A stretch of 28,001 nt of DNA, from NCBI GenBank assembly GCA_000969725.1, contig JXSR01S035491.1; one strand, written 5' to 3'. This DNA is from Ophiothrix spiculata. Lineage: Eukaryota; Echinodermata; Ophiuroidea; Amphilepidida; Ophiotrichidae. Below the pieces are notes generated by a model. It was not told the DNA's origin, did no database searches, and worked only from the letters and a program-made list of their open reading frames with translations. The stretch's first letter is position 1. The number at the start of each line of letters is the position of its first letter. Shown here in pieces: positions 1 to 22,402 of this stretch. The position numbers were made by a program, and so were the translations under genes.

Positions 1-59
1 AAAATCATAATTTTATTTAGTTTGTTTCTTTGCCATCTGCTAAAATATCGATCGGTCTA

Positions 60-250
60 GGCACTGCGTCCGCGTTGCGTTTAGTCAAACGCGACCTCTG
101 CGATATCATTACGTGCGCGTAATGCTGCGTTTAAAGCATACGCGCTACGCGGGTCATTAACAGAAGTCATTGTTACCTGATAATGACCGCGCAGTAGTTT
201 GCGTAAAAGTAGAAATAATCTTACTAGATTGGATCGCGCTTTTACGCAGG
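60..250. other. CpG-rich cluster of short inverted repeats
   Basis: This patch is rich in CG dinucleotides within AT-rich surroundings. Inverted repeats include GCGTTTAGTCAAACGC, ATTACGTGCGCGTAAT, GCGGGTCATTA paired with TAATGACCGCGC, and GCGTAAAAG paired with CTTTTACGC. It may be a fold-back element remnant or a structured regulatory patch. The family is unknown. Confidence 0.5.
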
Positions 251-899
251 TTATTAATTATTCATGAATCCTCACCACTCAGCACTGTTGGATAAATGTG
301 AAAACCAAACCATTTCTACAAAAGATTTCAGTAAATTATAAAACAAGTCATATGAGCAGAGGCCAATGAAGCCTACTTCAAAATATTTGCAATACTATAA
401 GTTTTCCCCGTGTAAAATCCTCATAACCTTACAACACATTGTAGACTTTACACTGGGTTCCATGTCTTATGTGAAATCCATTAGTCGTGCATTTTGCCTA
501 CAGTGCCATACATAGTTGCACAGATCTTGTTATGTGTCGGAGCCAAATTACGACCGTAGGAATGCAATTTTTCTGGAGGACTTGCTATTGGCTTGAATCT
601 CTCTATCAGATAAATATATTCATGATTGTGAAAGTGAATAGTTTGTCAGCAAAGATTTTATTGATCATATCAGAATGTTTCTCAATTGATTTTAAAAACT
701 TGATCCAAATTACGGTTTTACCTGTATGAAGAAAACGAGAATTTGCAATAAAGTTGCTGTAATGTTATAATCTGCGATAGTGTTTATTTTTTTGTCTGTA
801 CAACTATGTTTGTCTGTCGTTTTTATAAGATGGAAAAACCTGATTGAATATTTCATTATTTGCATAACTATGAGTTTGTATAGTTTTCTAAAATATTGT
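246..899. other. No gene seen
   Basis: AT-rich sequence. A short open frame at 487-729 has no recognisable protein family, and there is no clear repeat. Confidence 0.5.
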
Positions 900-2010
900 T
901 CGCCCCCTCCAAGTATCGCTATTTATAAAATGGTATATAACATGGCAGAAAAACACCATTTCCCACACCCTATATTACATGATAAAATAATCCCTATTTG
1001 TATTATAGGGGGATTTTTTACCATATTTCCCCTCCACACCCCTATTTTTCTCAAGAATATTCCATGTTTGTACAGGGTGAGATTTAATTTATTTTAAAAT
1101 AATATTTGTCCGTCCATGCCTCGATTATACCGAAATGGAGTAACCTTGTAGAATATTCCAATTTGTATAGGGGTGAATTTTATTTTCAAATTAATATTCC
1201 ATTAATTTTACATAGGGTGGTTTATTTCTAAATATTTTCCCTCTATATCCCCATTATGCAAAATGAATTATTCCATTTTTGTACAGGTAGTGATTCTTTC
1301 ATTTTCAAATTTATATTTTCCCCTGTACACCCCCAAAACACAATGGAATAACACCTGCTGTAGAATATTCCATTATTTGTATAGGTAGTGATTTTTTTTT
1401 CATTTTTAAATTTACATTTTCCCCTCTACACCCACCAAAACAAAATGGAATAACCCTGTAGAATATTCCATTATTTGTATAGGGGCGATTTTTTCATTTT
1501 CTAATTTATATTTCCCCTCTACACCCCCTGAAACAAAATGGAATAACCCTGTAGAATATTCCATTATTTGTATAGGGGTGATTTCATTTTCTAATTTATA
1601 TTTCCCCTCTACACCCCCGAAACAAAATGGAATAACCCTGTGGAATGTTCCATTATTTGTATAGGGGTGATTTTTTTATTTTCTTATATTGTCCCCTCTA
1701 CACCCACCAAAACAAAATGGAATGACCCTGTAGAATATTCCATTATTTGTATGGGGTGGTTTTTTCCCCTCTACACTCCCCCTGAAACAAAATGGAATAA
1801 CCCTGTAGAATATTCCACACTCCCCCTGAAACAAAATGGAATAACCCTGTAGAATATTCCATTATTTGTATAGGTGTGAGCTTTAATTTCTCATGTTTCC
1901 CCTCCACACCCTATTTTACAAAATGGAATGACCCTATAGAATATTTCATTATTAGTATAGGGGTGAATTTTGTTATTTTGTGAGTTGATTTAGCCCCTCT
2001 TTCTCGGTCA
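900..2010. repeat. ~90-bp tandem (satellite-like) array
   Basis: About ten to twelve units contain ACAAAATGGAATAACCCTGT, AGAATATTCCATTATTTGTA and a CCCCTCTACACCC stretch. GAATATTCCA-type markers fall at about 1363, 1461, 1554, 1643, 1733, 1808, 1852 and 1939, so the period is 89-98 with two short units. Central units are nearly identical and the edges (900-1300 and after 1900) degenerate, as in unequal exchange. GGAATA and TATTCC within each unit form a small palindrome. Open frames here are repeat shadows. Confidence 0.92.
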
Positions 2011-2920
2011 AATGGTACACACCCCACACAAATCATTGACTGCCACTCATTTCATTGGTTATTTTTTATCTTTATTTCGTCATCATCAGTATCAACATAG
2101 ACTGCATCTCATAAATTACAAGTCTATATGTGGGCTGCTCTTGCAAAAATGAGAGGAAAGTTGCAAATCTACATATTGAATAAATGGCATCTAGAGTAAA
2201 AATAGGGCGAAAAAGTCCAATTTCGTTTTTACCATAAAATGCATTCATGTTTATATAAGTGTTTACTATACCTAGAGCTTTGAAGGTCAAATTTGCTGGG
2301 AAGTGCAATTATTCAAGGTTAATGTTGCTATTATACAATGCAGTAATCGGTATCTTTGAAATCAATTTGCAGCTCATTTTTATGGGGAAAGAAAGTGTGA
2401 CCTATTATATATCGTTCAAAAGATGAGATTATAAGTGAATTTAAATATATCATAAATTTTATTTTGAAATTTGCGACTTTCCTCTCACTTTGCCAGAGCA
2501 CACCTCATATATAATTCAGAGCATTATAAGAACAACTGGCATATAATTATTCCCCACACTAAAACAGAAGTTAATTGCCAAATGAAATTCTTACAATTAC
2601 AAAAAAGGTGTATGTCACTACATCCAGCAGCTTTTTACATCAATTCATCTGCACCCTCCCTTAACAATAGCATGGATTAAAGAGTAGAATAGCTGCCTTG
2701 TGATATATTGTCACACCACAAGAAACCACAGCAATGTGTTAATCAAATACACTGTACACAGCAGCTATTTATTTCTTGTTTATAATTCTGGTGTGCACAT
2801 TCCAGCTGCACCTCACCTAAACAGTATGTACTTTCCAAGTTTACAAAACAGAACTGTTTACAAAAATACTCTGACTGAACATATAAGTTGAATGTGGACT
2901 GTTTTTATCAAAGTGATAAT
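2011..2920. other. No gene seen
   Basis: Unique-looking AT-rich DNA between the satellite array and the first TIR element. The small frames here have no recognisable motif. Confidence 0.5.
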
Positions 2921-3138
2921 GGGGTAAACTACACAAGACCTTGGAATGTACATTGATGTACATTCCTGGAGTAGAGATTGTGTCTACACGATGACACGTC
3001 AACCAGATGTGGATTCATGCTGCGTATTCAACTGCGCGTATGTGTTTGGCGCACGAATGTATCGAGTTGAATGTACATGGATGTACATTCCAGGAATCTA
3101 CATGAATTTACATTCCGAGCCCTTGTGTAGTTTGCCCC
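2921..3138. mobile_element. MITE with ~50-bp imperfect terminal inverted repeats
   Basis: The left end GGGGTAAACTACACAAG pairs with the right end CTTGTGTAGTTTGCCCC, and the match continues through GGAATGTACATT...ATTCC on both sides for about 50 bases with several mismatches. The end segments contain the self-complementary GGAATGTACATT/ATGTACATTCC. AAT follows the right end and precedes the left, a possible 3-bp target duplication. The interior has no coding potential. Confidence 0.8.
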
Positions 3139-3315
3139 AATGTGTAACTGGTCAAATTTACAGATGTTTCTACTACGCAGTGGTTGATACATGTTATGGT
3201 TTAGTAGAAACAAGTCGGTCGATGGTGATTCTTCTTCCATCAAGCACCTTTTTACCAATTAACGTTGTTTTGATTTGCTGGGTGACTAGAAGAAAAGCCC
3301 TAATAAAAATGACAT

Positions 3316-3445
3316 TACCGTAATTTCCAGAATATAAGCCGCACCCCCGAAAAAGTAAAAAAATTATATTCAACCATCGCCGTATAAGCTGCGACTCAAA
3401 ATTTACTTAATTTATAGAATAACAATTATTGGCCATATAGTGTGA
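3316..3445 (+). repeat. Dispersed repeat beginning TACCGTAATTTCC (copy 1)
   Basis: TACCGTAATTTCCAGAATAT followed by AAGCCGC, then GTATAAGCTGCGAC and AATAACAATT. It shares this order of blocks with 10101-10237. The right end is uncertain. Confidence 0.6.
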
Positions 3446-4628
3446 CACCAAAATTGAGCATTTCGAAGAAAAACTTCTCACAATACAAACACTATGGATT
3501 ACATTTTGACCTTCAGAAGTCAACAATTGAGAAATCTGAGTTAACCAAAACCTTTTTCTCAATGCTAGCAAACTGATGAAAATCTGGACAAAATCAGCAA
3601 AATAAACTTGGAAAGTACATTCTAATCTAGCTGGTCCATAAAAGCTCAGCTTTAAACCCAACTTCCTTAATTCATTTCAAGACAAATCCATTCAACATGG
3701 TTCGTCATAGCACTGCACATAGTTTTAGTACATGAAGATATAGAGCGCACAAATATTTACAGACAAGTTTAGCAAAGTGTGATTTCTTAGAAACACAAAT
3801 AATTTAAGTTCTCAAAATCATTACAATCTTTCAGTTAGCTTTGCTTGTAACCATTGTGCACAGCACGCAAGCAATTCTAGACAATTGATATATTGATGGA
3901 TTTGTAATGAACTACCAACTAAACGGCTCAAAAATGGGACACAATTATATTCTGAAGGACCCAAAATTGAGCCTTGTGGAACACATAATTCACATTCTGA
4001 AGGACCCAAAATTTAAACTCATGAAACAAGACCCAGTATTGAGCCTTGTTGAACACACAATTTTCTGCAGCATAATCTTGTCATTCACAACAAACCCACC
4101 AAATCAATTGTCATATTTCCATTACATACAGATAAAGATCTTGAGCTTTTTGAACACTCAATGTGTCATGCAATTCTGATATTTTTTTTTCAAATCAATA
4201 TATCTAACTTTTTACATCTTTTCTCCATCCTCTTAATTAAATTGGCTCGCAATGTATGAATCACCTAATTCCCTTGCTAGCAGTCAGACATGATGAAGTA
4301 ATATAAAAGGATCTAACTTTAGGGTCTGTGAGAGCATTAATGTTTACAAAAAAACACTTTGATATTGCATATTTTCTGTATCTACTACATGTGCGTATTC
4401 AGAACTGGAGGATTCCGAGGTGATGAGTGTCCTCGTTGGGAAGGATGGATGTGCATACTTCTACACCTTGCACTACCATCTTTTAGGCAGTAATTATGAT
4501 ATCTGTCCTGTACAACAAACAAATTGATTGTGTAGTACTCTAGGCTTACACGCTTGCATGAGGACAATGACGTATACATTGCTGTGTTTGACCTGCTATA
4601 TTGGTCAAAACAAGAGACGATATCGTGT
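3446..4628. other. No gene seen; short local duplications at 3949-4064
   Basis: ATTCTGAAGGACCCAAAATT occurs at 3949-3968 and 3994-4013, and TTGAGCCTTGTKGAACACA occurs twice (about 3967 and 4039). These are local micro-duplications. A 20-base string at 3622-3641 recurs at 8227-8246. No exon was recognised. Confidence 0.55.
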
Positions 4629-4811
4629 GTATCCCATCATGCATTGCTCCCTGTTCGATTGTTTGTATGGGAAATCATGTGAAAAGTTAGTGATGAAATG
4701 CCCATCAATGTTAAATGCTGTATTCTTGCATAATGGGCATATTTCATCACTAACTACTCATGTGACTCCCTGTACAAAATTTCCTATAGGAAGCAATGCA
4801 TGATGGGATAC
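4629..4811. mobile_element. Fold-back element with ~80-bp arms
   Basis: The ends GTATCCCATCATGCATTGC (4629-4647) and its exact complement (4793-4811) lead into further paired sequence. GTTAGTGATGAAATGCCCAT near 4688 is complementary to ATGGGCATATTTCATCACTAAC near 4733. Almost the whole 183 bp folds on itself around about 4720. Confidence 0.8.
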
Positions 4812-5409
4812 CCACAACATCTTCTCTTGGTCCAAACACAACAAGCAGCCTGGATAGAACCCACATGATTGTACCAATACACACACATTTTAAACTTAGA
4901 TAATTAAAATTAAATCATTAAAACAGATGTAGAAACAATAATAAAATTCTAATCATTAAAAATTCTGTAACATTCCAAGTTGATACAAGGTCTTGCCTGA
5001 TTGATGAAACCTAGTATGAATATTAATTTATCATCAATTAATTATTCACAACACATTCAGAATATCAATTATACATGATCACATCACATAAACCTACTAC
5101 ACACCCATAAAAAATGACAAAATAGCTATTTTATAAATTTATAATTGTTCAAGTAAAATTCACTAAATTTAGTTCACAAATCTATTGCATTAATACAAAT
5201 ATAGTTGTGGATTTTCCAATGATCCACTAGGCATGATGGGAAGATTCCTGATGTCTTCTTTAAGTTTGATTATATAGCTTGAGTTCATGTTGCTCTGGAG
5301 TGTATAGTTACAGCAGATGGACCATTTCTTTGAAATTCATAGTCTATCTAATGACCTAGCTGGGTTCTTTTGCATAATTGCCAAATTGGGTAATTTCAGG
5401 AGAGTTTAA
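4812..5409. other. No gene seen
   Basis: AT-rich DNA. AGGCATGATGGGAAG near 5230 resembles an end of the fold-back element at 4629-4811. Nothing coding was recognised. Confidence 0.45.
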
Positions 5410-5761
5410 AGGTATAGGCTCCGATTTCATCTTGTGTATAATTTACTTTTAACTGTTGACCTTGAGCTCTAAAATGTATTTTATCAGCTCTCTCACTTAA
5501 GGTCGCTTCTAGTTTACTCTCCAGAGGCAAAATAAATTATCCAACCCTGGGGATGAGGCTGTTATGTATATGCATAAGAAATAGAAAATAGGTATATCAA
5601 TTAACTTTACATTTTCTGCTATATTTTCAAAACTAATGCAAATTTGGAGGTGAAATTTGGGATGCACAATCAGAAAAATATGGGCTTTCATTTGACATCA
5701 AAATATGTACCAGGCTAATATGTACTAAATCCGGATGAGAATATAATCGGAACCTACCCCT
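5410..5761. mobile_element. MITE flanked by TTAA (AGG...CCT ends)
   Basis: TTAA at 5406-5409 and 5762-5765 flank ends AGGTATAGGCTCCGAT and ATCGGAACCTACCCCT (inverse AGGGGTAGGTTCCGAT, 13 of 16 identical). A TTAA target is typical of piggyBac-type transposition; the interior is non-coding and 352 bp long. The superfamily is inferred from the target site only. Confidence 0.75.
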
Positions 5762-6061
5762 TTAATTTCAATCCAAATGTTGTGACCAAAATGACAAGGT
5801 AATTAGACAATCAGCTTAAACATGTTAAGGCCGAGATTTCACACTTAAAATGTTTGATGTCATCACAACTTTACAAGAACTGTGACAAACTCTGAAACCA
5901 GCTTAGTCCATCAATCAACATTTCTTGAGAAAATGTCAGTTAATCATAGTGGCTTGTGTACAACTCTAATAATAATCCTGCGGGATCCAATATATAGAAT
6001 CCCCAGGAAGCGTCAGTCAATGCCTAATAATATGTGTTGCGTTGGTTTGTGCACATTTTAA

Positions 6062-6413
6062 AGGTACAATTCATGTGATTAAACCATTACCTCTTTTCTA
6101 TCTAGTTAGATAGATGAACACAAAATAAATGTATGCTGAAAATTTCATTTGATTCTGATAAATTGTTTTCAAGTGACAAGCTTAGCAAACTTGAAGGAAT
6201 TCATAGGCTATTTTGTTGTAATTACTTTTGGGGCACCAACAGTATGAAGTAGAAAATGGCACACTTTCTTATTTTTTTCAAGAATGTACACAAGTTTAAC
6301 AGAACCATTTTGGATGTGTACCACTGTAACACATATCAGGATAGTGATTAGCTATAAATCTGAATTTTGATGGAGATGACCTTGGGGATGAAAAGTGGAT
6401 CATGAATTACCTC
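6062..6413 (-). mobile_element. TTAA-type MITE, diverged copy of the element at 25222
   Basis: TTAA (6058-6061) precedes AGGTACAATTCATG. The right part, read on the minus strand, gives AGAGGTAATTCATGATCCAC, then TTTTCATCCCCAAGGTCATC, matching the left part of the element at 25222. The right-hand TTAA is lost. It is older than the other copy. Confidence 0.75.
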
Positions 6414-8226
6414 TTCAATCTATCAAACATTCCAATGGTGGATCTTATGTCTTGATATATACTATGGTTGATTTTAATATAGACCCAAGATCAAAACATT
6501 GGTTTAAGTGCACTCTAATCCTTCATGTCATTTGACCGGTATGCCATTCCAGTAAAAGGTGTTAAACCTTACGTTTTAATCACTCTGCATAGTGCACATA
6601 AAATGCCCATCTATGCAATCTATTTTACGAGTTACAAATTCTCATGAAACAAAATTAATAATTAAAGTAAAACAAAAAGTGGGCGTAAATCAAATACGAT
6701 TTGCATTATTGACTCGGATCAAAGTAGTCAATGACTTAAAAGTTATTTATTATGAATAGAATACTGGACATTATTAATTATTGCTTATTTGCAAATTTTC
6801 ATCCAAACACTGGACTACTTCATGGCAACTGCAGAGATAGATTGGTGGTATTGTTTGGAGTAAGGCTGGTAGGTGTCAATGACTTCCCATCAGCATCTAC
6901 TCAATGTCAAACCAGGTTTACTCACTGTGCATTATTTGTGCATCTTTAGGAATAAATCAAGATAACTTGCACACAAACTGAAAGCTTTCTTTTTCAGTCA
7001 TTCCACACCCACATCCAGACATTGTTTGGAAGTAAGACTATAAAGTTGAAGACATTTTCATATAATCCAATTCCACATGGAATTTCAGTTGGAAATAAAT
7101 CCACAATCTTCAAAAAGAGGGGGAGGGGAGGATTTCAAATGGAAAAGCCTAATTAGGGATGGCTGTATGTATTGTTTTAAATCTCACTACTACACCAAGT
7201 GTATGATATAATAGCTACACCATTCAACAATTCAGTGTTTTTATTTCACCATACACTTGATGATGACCATCAAAAAGCCTATCATACTGACTTTGTTACA
7301 AAGTCACAACAGATCCAAATGTTTAAGACAAACTACTAAAAATATAATAAACAGGTAAATTGTGCGCAATAAATATATAGGAAAATTCAAATTAAATCTC
7401 TATAATAATTCAGTAATATTCACTTGCTTGTAGTCAGGTAACCATGGTAACTAAATCTATACAATCAAGCTAATAAAAATATGCAGTGTTTTCATAAAAA
7501 AGATAAAATTCTTTGACCACACATTAAAGTTGTAGAGTATGTTTTATTTGTACATGAGTAAAGGAGTATATTCAGTATAATATACATATATACACACACA
7601 TATACAACAAAATTCAGTTCATCTCCATCTGTGTACATGTCCCAAATCAGAAACATCAATATTCTTTTGTACATCCTGACTACCTTTAGAACTGCACATT
7701 GATTAATTGCTTTTGGGCTTCAAAAGTTTCCAATTCAAGCCATTATTAATCTAAAGCTGTTCAGTTTGGAGCATGCTCAGAGCTGCCTGCAAAACTAAAA
7801 TTGCCTTCAAGTGCCTTCAAACTATAATTTAAATTTGATAGTCTACTTGAATTATGTCCATTTTGGCATGCCATAGTCAATTTTGTCATCTGTGACCTGC
7901 CATACCCTAATGTTGTGCATATGATTTGCAATATATAAGAAGAACACTGTGTCTGGCTTCTCTGATGTTGTTGTTCCATATTAGTTGGCCTATTTGTGCC
8001 ACTCGTTTTGGCACTTTTCTGAAAACAAAATTAAAGATTTGAACAATTCAGTCCCTGATAGCTGATCAACACCCTAATACATCAAGAACATACAGAACAA
8101 ATAAGGCAAACTCTTAACAATTTGCATCTTGTATAAAAACATGAATAACTGCCTCATTATTAGCTCTGAAATATCAATTTTGTTTAAAAATGGTATACCA
8201 ATTGTTTCTTGACAATACAATACCAG
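6414..8226. other. No gene seen
   Basis: Long AT-rich stretch. A small inverted pair CAAGTGTATG/CATACACTTG lies at about 7198-7260. Frames at 7492-7674 and 7761-7979 show no known motif. No element with clear ends was seen. Confidence 0.5.
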
Positions 8227-8470
8227 CTAATCTAGCTGGTCCATAAGGCCCCCCCCCCCCCCCTAAAATGGCCACGGCTTTGATTCCAGCATGAAAATAA
8301 AAAGCGTGGAGAGAGAGTTTGGCAAGTACACATTTTAAAAATATAGGTCAATAATAATTTACTGGACAATGCAAACAAAAATCCAAAGTATAGGGCCCCA
8401 TTGTTTATGAATGCAACCCTTACCATGGATTTTTGTTTAAATTGTCCAATAAATTATTGTTTTGCCTATA
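8227..8470. repeat. 15-C run and fold-back element (8342-8470)
   Basis: CTAATCTAGCTGGTCCATAA (8227-8246, also at 3622) is followed by a run of 15 C (8249-8263). From about 8342 to 8470 an inverted pair folds back: CAATAATAATTTACTGGACA (8349 on) against TGTCCAATAAATTATTG, with ACAAAAATCCA/TGGATTTTTGT next to a GGGCCCCA centre. The boundaries are approximate. Confidence 0.7.
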
Positions 8471-9800
8471 GTCAAAACCCTCCTGATTTTGACACGGTGT
8501 TGACTCCATTTCAAAAGTTAAATTTGACTTCATATTTCACAAATTAACTATATAGTTTCACAAAGAATTCCTAAAAATCTCTTTTTTTATTTAAAACTGC
8601 ACATTTAAGTCTTGAAAAAAACACCAACTTTGTTTCCCTCAAGACATAATATTTTGGTCATTTCTGAAACATCCAAAATTTTTTCCAACATGCGAACCAC
8701 ACCACTATCATCTTTCTATACAACAAAACAAGGAAAGCTTCAAGGTACTGTCTTACATTAAACCATTATGCAAATGGACATCAATAGATGCAAAAGATTT
8801 GACTGTCTTCAAATTAACAATCACAAAATGCATTTCAACAAATATTACTGTGTTACTATAAAATTGCTGATGTGTGTCGATTAATTCCCATCTCTTTGTA
8901 AATTCTTGATTGGACGCCACTCCACGATAAAAACTTCACTTTAAGTCATCGGACAAAACTGATCAGGTAACAAAGGAAATGCAGGGTGCTGGTTGTATTA
9001 CCATACAATGGGCCCTGCAAATTTTCCCAAAAAGAACCCAATTTATGAAAATTGGCTGATTTCATCCGAGACAAAAACCACCCCATCGCTATACCATCTG
9101 TGAAAACCCACCTCAAAAGGCAAGCTCATAGACGTGTACCTTGTTAATGTAAGTAACCCCACCCCCAGGATGATTTGATTGATATTGAACAATAATATAT
9201 CAAATTCTCGACATCGCCAAATCCATTTTGCTCATTTGAGGTCCATTAACATACATGTTATAATGAGTGACAGCACCCTTAAACACTCAGCCTTTTCATC
9301 CCCACTCCTCAAGTTAGATATAGATTTGCATTTTTTTTTAAATATTTCTCTCTGACCAGCAGATCTTTCAAGCATGTCATTCCAATCATTGAATCTAACA
9401 TTTTATATCTTGAAATAATCTACTTTATGTTGCAGAGATCAAGATTTATACAATTTCGAATTGTAATTAAATCTTGTTTAATTTTAATAAATACATTCAA
9501 GTAACAGGATCAAACAGAATGAGTAAGAATTTTGAGGGAACAATTTTATTTTAGTATCAATTTGATTTTGCTACAAACAAAATTGCCTTTATCTTTGCCT
9601 AAATCAAATATTTTAATTCACTTAAGGAAAAAGATTTGATCAAAAAAAGTAATCATGTAAGCGTTTAATTCAAAAATCAATAACCCCTACATCCGCCTCA
9701 TTCAGGAGATCATAACACATCTTATTTTGATTAATCTGTCTTTGCATTGAGAAAATATTAACAATTATGTAAATGCTAGCAAATTTTAAATATATGTAAA
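8471..9800. other. No gene seen
   Basis: AT-rich DNA without recognisable exons or bounded repeats. Confidence 0.5.
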
Positions 9801-10039
9801 GGCTCACCTCGAAAGGGGGGACTTCATATATGAAATAATTTTTGATTTTATCGTTTCATCTGTTAAAGCATTTTCTAAGCTTTAAAATGACACCTTACTT
9901 GTTGAAATGGATCAAGACGATCAAATTTTACAACAGAAAATCTGCTGGAAATTCTTAATATTTTCTTTATTTTTTGCTATCTATTTTCACCAGAAGCTTG
10001 AGAGTGTTCTGTTGCAAAGTCCCCTTTTGGGGGTGAGCC
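9801..10039. mobile_element. MITE with GGCTCACC terminal inverted repeats
   Basis: GGCTCACCTCGAAAGGGGGG-ACTT at the left pairs imperfectly with AAGTCCCCTTTTGGGGGTGAGCC at the right (10017-10039). The element is 239 bp with a non-coding interior. No target duplication was recognised. Confidence 0.7.
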
Positions 10040-10100
10040 ATCACATACATGGTTGTTATTTGAAGATGAAAGACATCTAATACAGTTACAAGATCTGCAA

Positions 10101-10237
10101 TACCGTAATTTCAGAAATATAACCCGCCAAAAATATAAGCCGCATTATGTATAAGCTACATTGTAGTATATATAAGCAGTATTGGCTTCATGGATAACAA
10201 TTCAGTGTACAAGTTGCGGTTTATATTACAGAAATAT
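10101..10237 (+). mobile_element. Dispersed TIR repeat beginning TACCGTAATTTC (copy 2)
   Basis: It begins TACCGTAATTTCAGAAATAT-AACCCGC and ends GCGGTTTATATTACAGAAATA, which is roughly its inverted complement. The interior ATATAAGCCGC, GTATAAGCT and ATAACAATT blocks match the copy at 3316. The two copies define a short non-autonomous family. Confidence 0.65.
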
Positions 10238-10671
10238 TGTTCTTCAGGACTTCTAGAAACACTGTTTGCAATTCAAATCCTGTCCACTGTTTTTGAAATG
10301 AATTGACAATCTATACTTTTTTACATCTCACTTTGCAATCACAAAAAACAAACAACAGTATAATGTATTGCTGCTAATACACAAGGCAATATGGGGCATT
10401 AATTATTACATATTCTTCCATTGAAATCTTCACAATAGCGACTTCTCTGACATTAAAACATGTTTTTATATATCTCTTATCAAATATATATAGGGAATTT
10501 TACAAGATGGTTTAGTTTTTTCTCAAATAATACATGCACATTTAGTTCAAAATATCAAATGTTAAATCCAACCAATCAACTGGACTGCCTTCGCTATATG
10601 TTCACATTGTGCTGCGACAAAAACAGGACAGCCAGCTTCTTGTCACCTTAAGCTCCAAGCTTAAAGTATTG
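10238..10671. other. Downstream flank, probably part of the Mitf 3'UTR
   Basis: AT-rich, non-coding. It lies directly downstream of the Mitf stop and is probably transcribed, but no termination or poly(A) site could be chosen from sequence alone. Confidence 0.4.
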
Positions 10672-10697
10672 AGCTTAAAGCTTTAAGCTATAAGTTT
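10672..10697 (-). promoter_or_regulatory. 3'UTR start with an 18-bp perfect palindrome
   Basis: Immediately after the stop codon lies AGCTTAAAGCTTTAAGCT (10672-10689), a perfect palindrome, and a related AGCTTAAAG-type repeat follows (about 10649-10666). The transcript could form a hairpin 8 bases past the stop. No role is shown. The polyadenylation site could not be fixed, because several AATAAA strings occur downstream on the minus strand (for example near 9966 and 9546). Confidence 0.45.
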
Positions 10698-20983
<10,286 letters not shown>

Positions 20984-21397
20984 CTGCAATCACAAAAACA
21001 CAATTAATTCACAAAATTAATTAAACTAACCTCGTTAGCATAAACTGATCATGGAATTTACTCACTGACCCACTGGCAGTGACTCCTATGAAGCCACTCT
21101 CAATGTAGCATAATAACACAGCTTAACCTGGGCTTTAATTTGACCAAATACTGGACCATGGTCCAAAGTATAAGACTGATAAATGTCATTTAGATTATCA
21201 TTGTTATCTGTAAATATGTACATTGGCACTAATTGAAACACTATCAATGTACACAAACACTATGATTAAAAGCAAAGAATTTGTGTACAAAATATACACG
21301 TTGCTTGTATCTTAAACACACAAACAGATAGGACCCTGGTAATAAAAGTACAGTAGACTAGAGGTCAACTCTCGAAATTTAAAAGCAGCACACTTTT
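20984..21397 (-). other. Intron 5' of the ISLESS exon, no gene seen
   Basis: The acceptor-side intron begins here. No further MITF exon (LENPT, Q-rich or SPM motifs) was recognised on the minus strand. Confidence 0.5.
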
Positions 21398-21688
21398 GTG
21401 GTTAGGCCAAAGAAAAAAAGAACTCTGTCTCAGCTTCCCGTGCGCATAGGATTAAAAATTCAAATTTATTTTTTAGGTTTCAGGAGATTTTTTGCTTTTT
21501 TATTTTTTTCTTACAACGAGAGATAAAAAAAGGAAAAAATTCTACCGCTAAAAAATTAGTGACCTAAAAAAAAAAAAGATTTCCGCGTCCGCATAGCCTT
21601 TTTGACTAAAAAAACAAAACACGTAGCGCTTAGGGTTTTGGGCCTAAGGAAGCTGAGACAGAGTTCTCTTTTTTTGGCCTTAAACCAC
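21398..21688. mobile_element. MITE with ~40-bp TIR (GTGGTTAGGCCAAAGAAAAA)
   Basis: AGAACTCTGTCTCAGCTTCC on the left is exactly inverted on the right as GGAAGCTGAGACAGAGTTCT. The outer 20 bases (GTGGTT-AGGCCAAA) pair with small indels in the A run. It is 291 bp; the interior is T- and A-rich and non-coding. Confidence 0.9.
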
Positions 21689-22014
21689 TTGTTGGAGTTC
21701 ATATAATAAATCCAAAGATACATAATAATTTCTGAGCTTTGGAGCAAACTGATCAGTCTATGTAGTGTCCTTGAGCAAGATATTGTACCTCATGGTGTTC
21801 TTCTCAAGCCCAGTGTCAAATACAAACATTCTTCTGATGCTGAGAAGGTAACAGACTTGATGTTGAAGGAGGTGTAATGACCTCCTTACAACAACATTCC
21901 TAAAATAGTCGAGTCTACCCAATTGCTTTGAAATCAAATTGGCTGCTCGGACCGGTAATAAAAGTCACCCAGACCTTACCTTAAATATTCCAAGAATCAA
22001 AATTGACACTTCAC

Positions 22015-22151
22015 TTGTCGGATTGAATTTGTGAACGTGTTTCTATGGCAAAACTGCAGTGGTCTCTGATGCTAGCGTTCATTCGCAAGGTTGATTAGTT
22101 CGCGTGTACGCACAAGACTCCGAGTACGCGTTCACAAATTAAATCCAACAA
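22015..22151. mobile_element. Short MITE with 23-bp imperfect TIR
   Basis: TTGTCGGATTGAATTTGTGA and its inverse TCACAAATTAAATCCAACAA bound a 137-bp element rich in CG dinucleotides (ACGCGTTC, TTCGCGTG). The two 23-base ends differ at two positions. Confidence 0.8.
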
Positions 22152-22402
22152 CTATAAGCAGAACAACATAAATTTTTGCAAATCGAGGTAGGTACCTGTT
22201 CATATCCTTGGAACACAGAGAATGCAGCCTGCCAGGTCATTTCAACTTCTCCATACACTCAGCATTGCCCTGATCCACGGATTTTTACCAAATTAATTCA
22301 ATTTCATCAATTCAAGAATTAAGGCATCTGTGTTTCATGTCCATCATTTACTGGGTCTACAAATGTAACTAAGCAATCTTTTGGCTGGCAGCATGATCCG
22401 GA

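Noticed and set aside
780-1852. Open frames at 780-1097 and 1640-1852
   Set aside because: Both are translations of, or lie at the edge of, the ~90-bp tandem array.
22195-22252. Minus-strand frame VEMTWQAAFSVFQGYEQ ending at a GTACCT donor
   Set aside because: There is no polypyrimidine acceptor upstream, a stop lies close by, and it has no family similarity.
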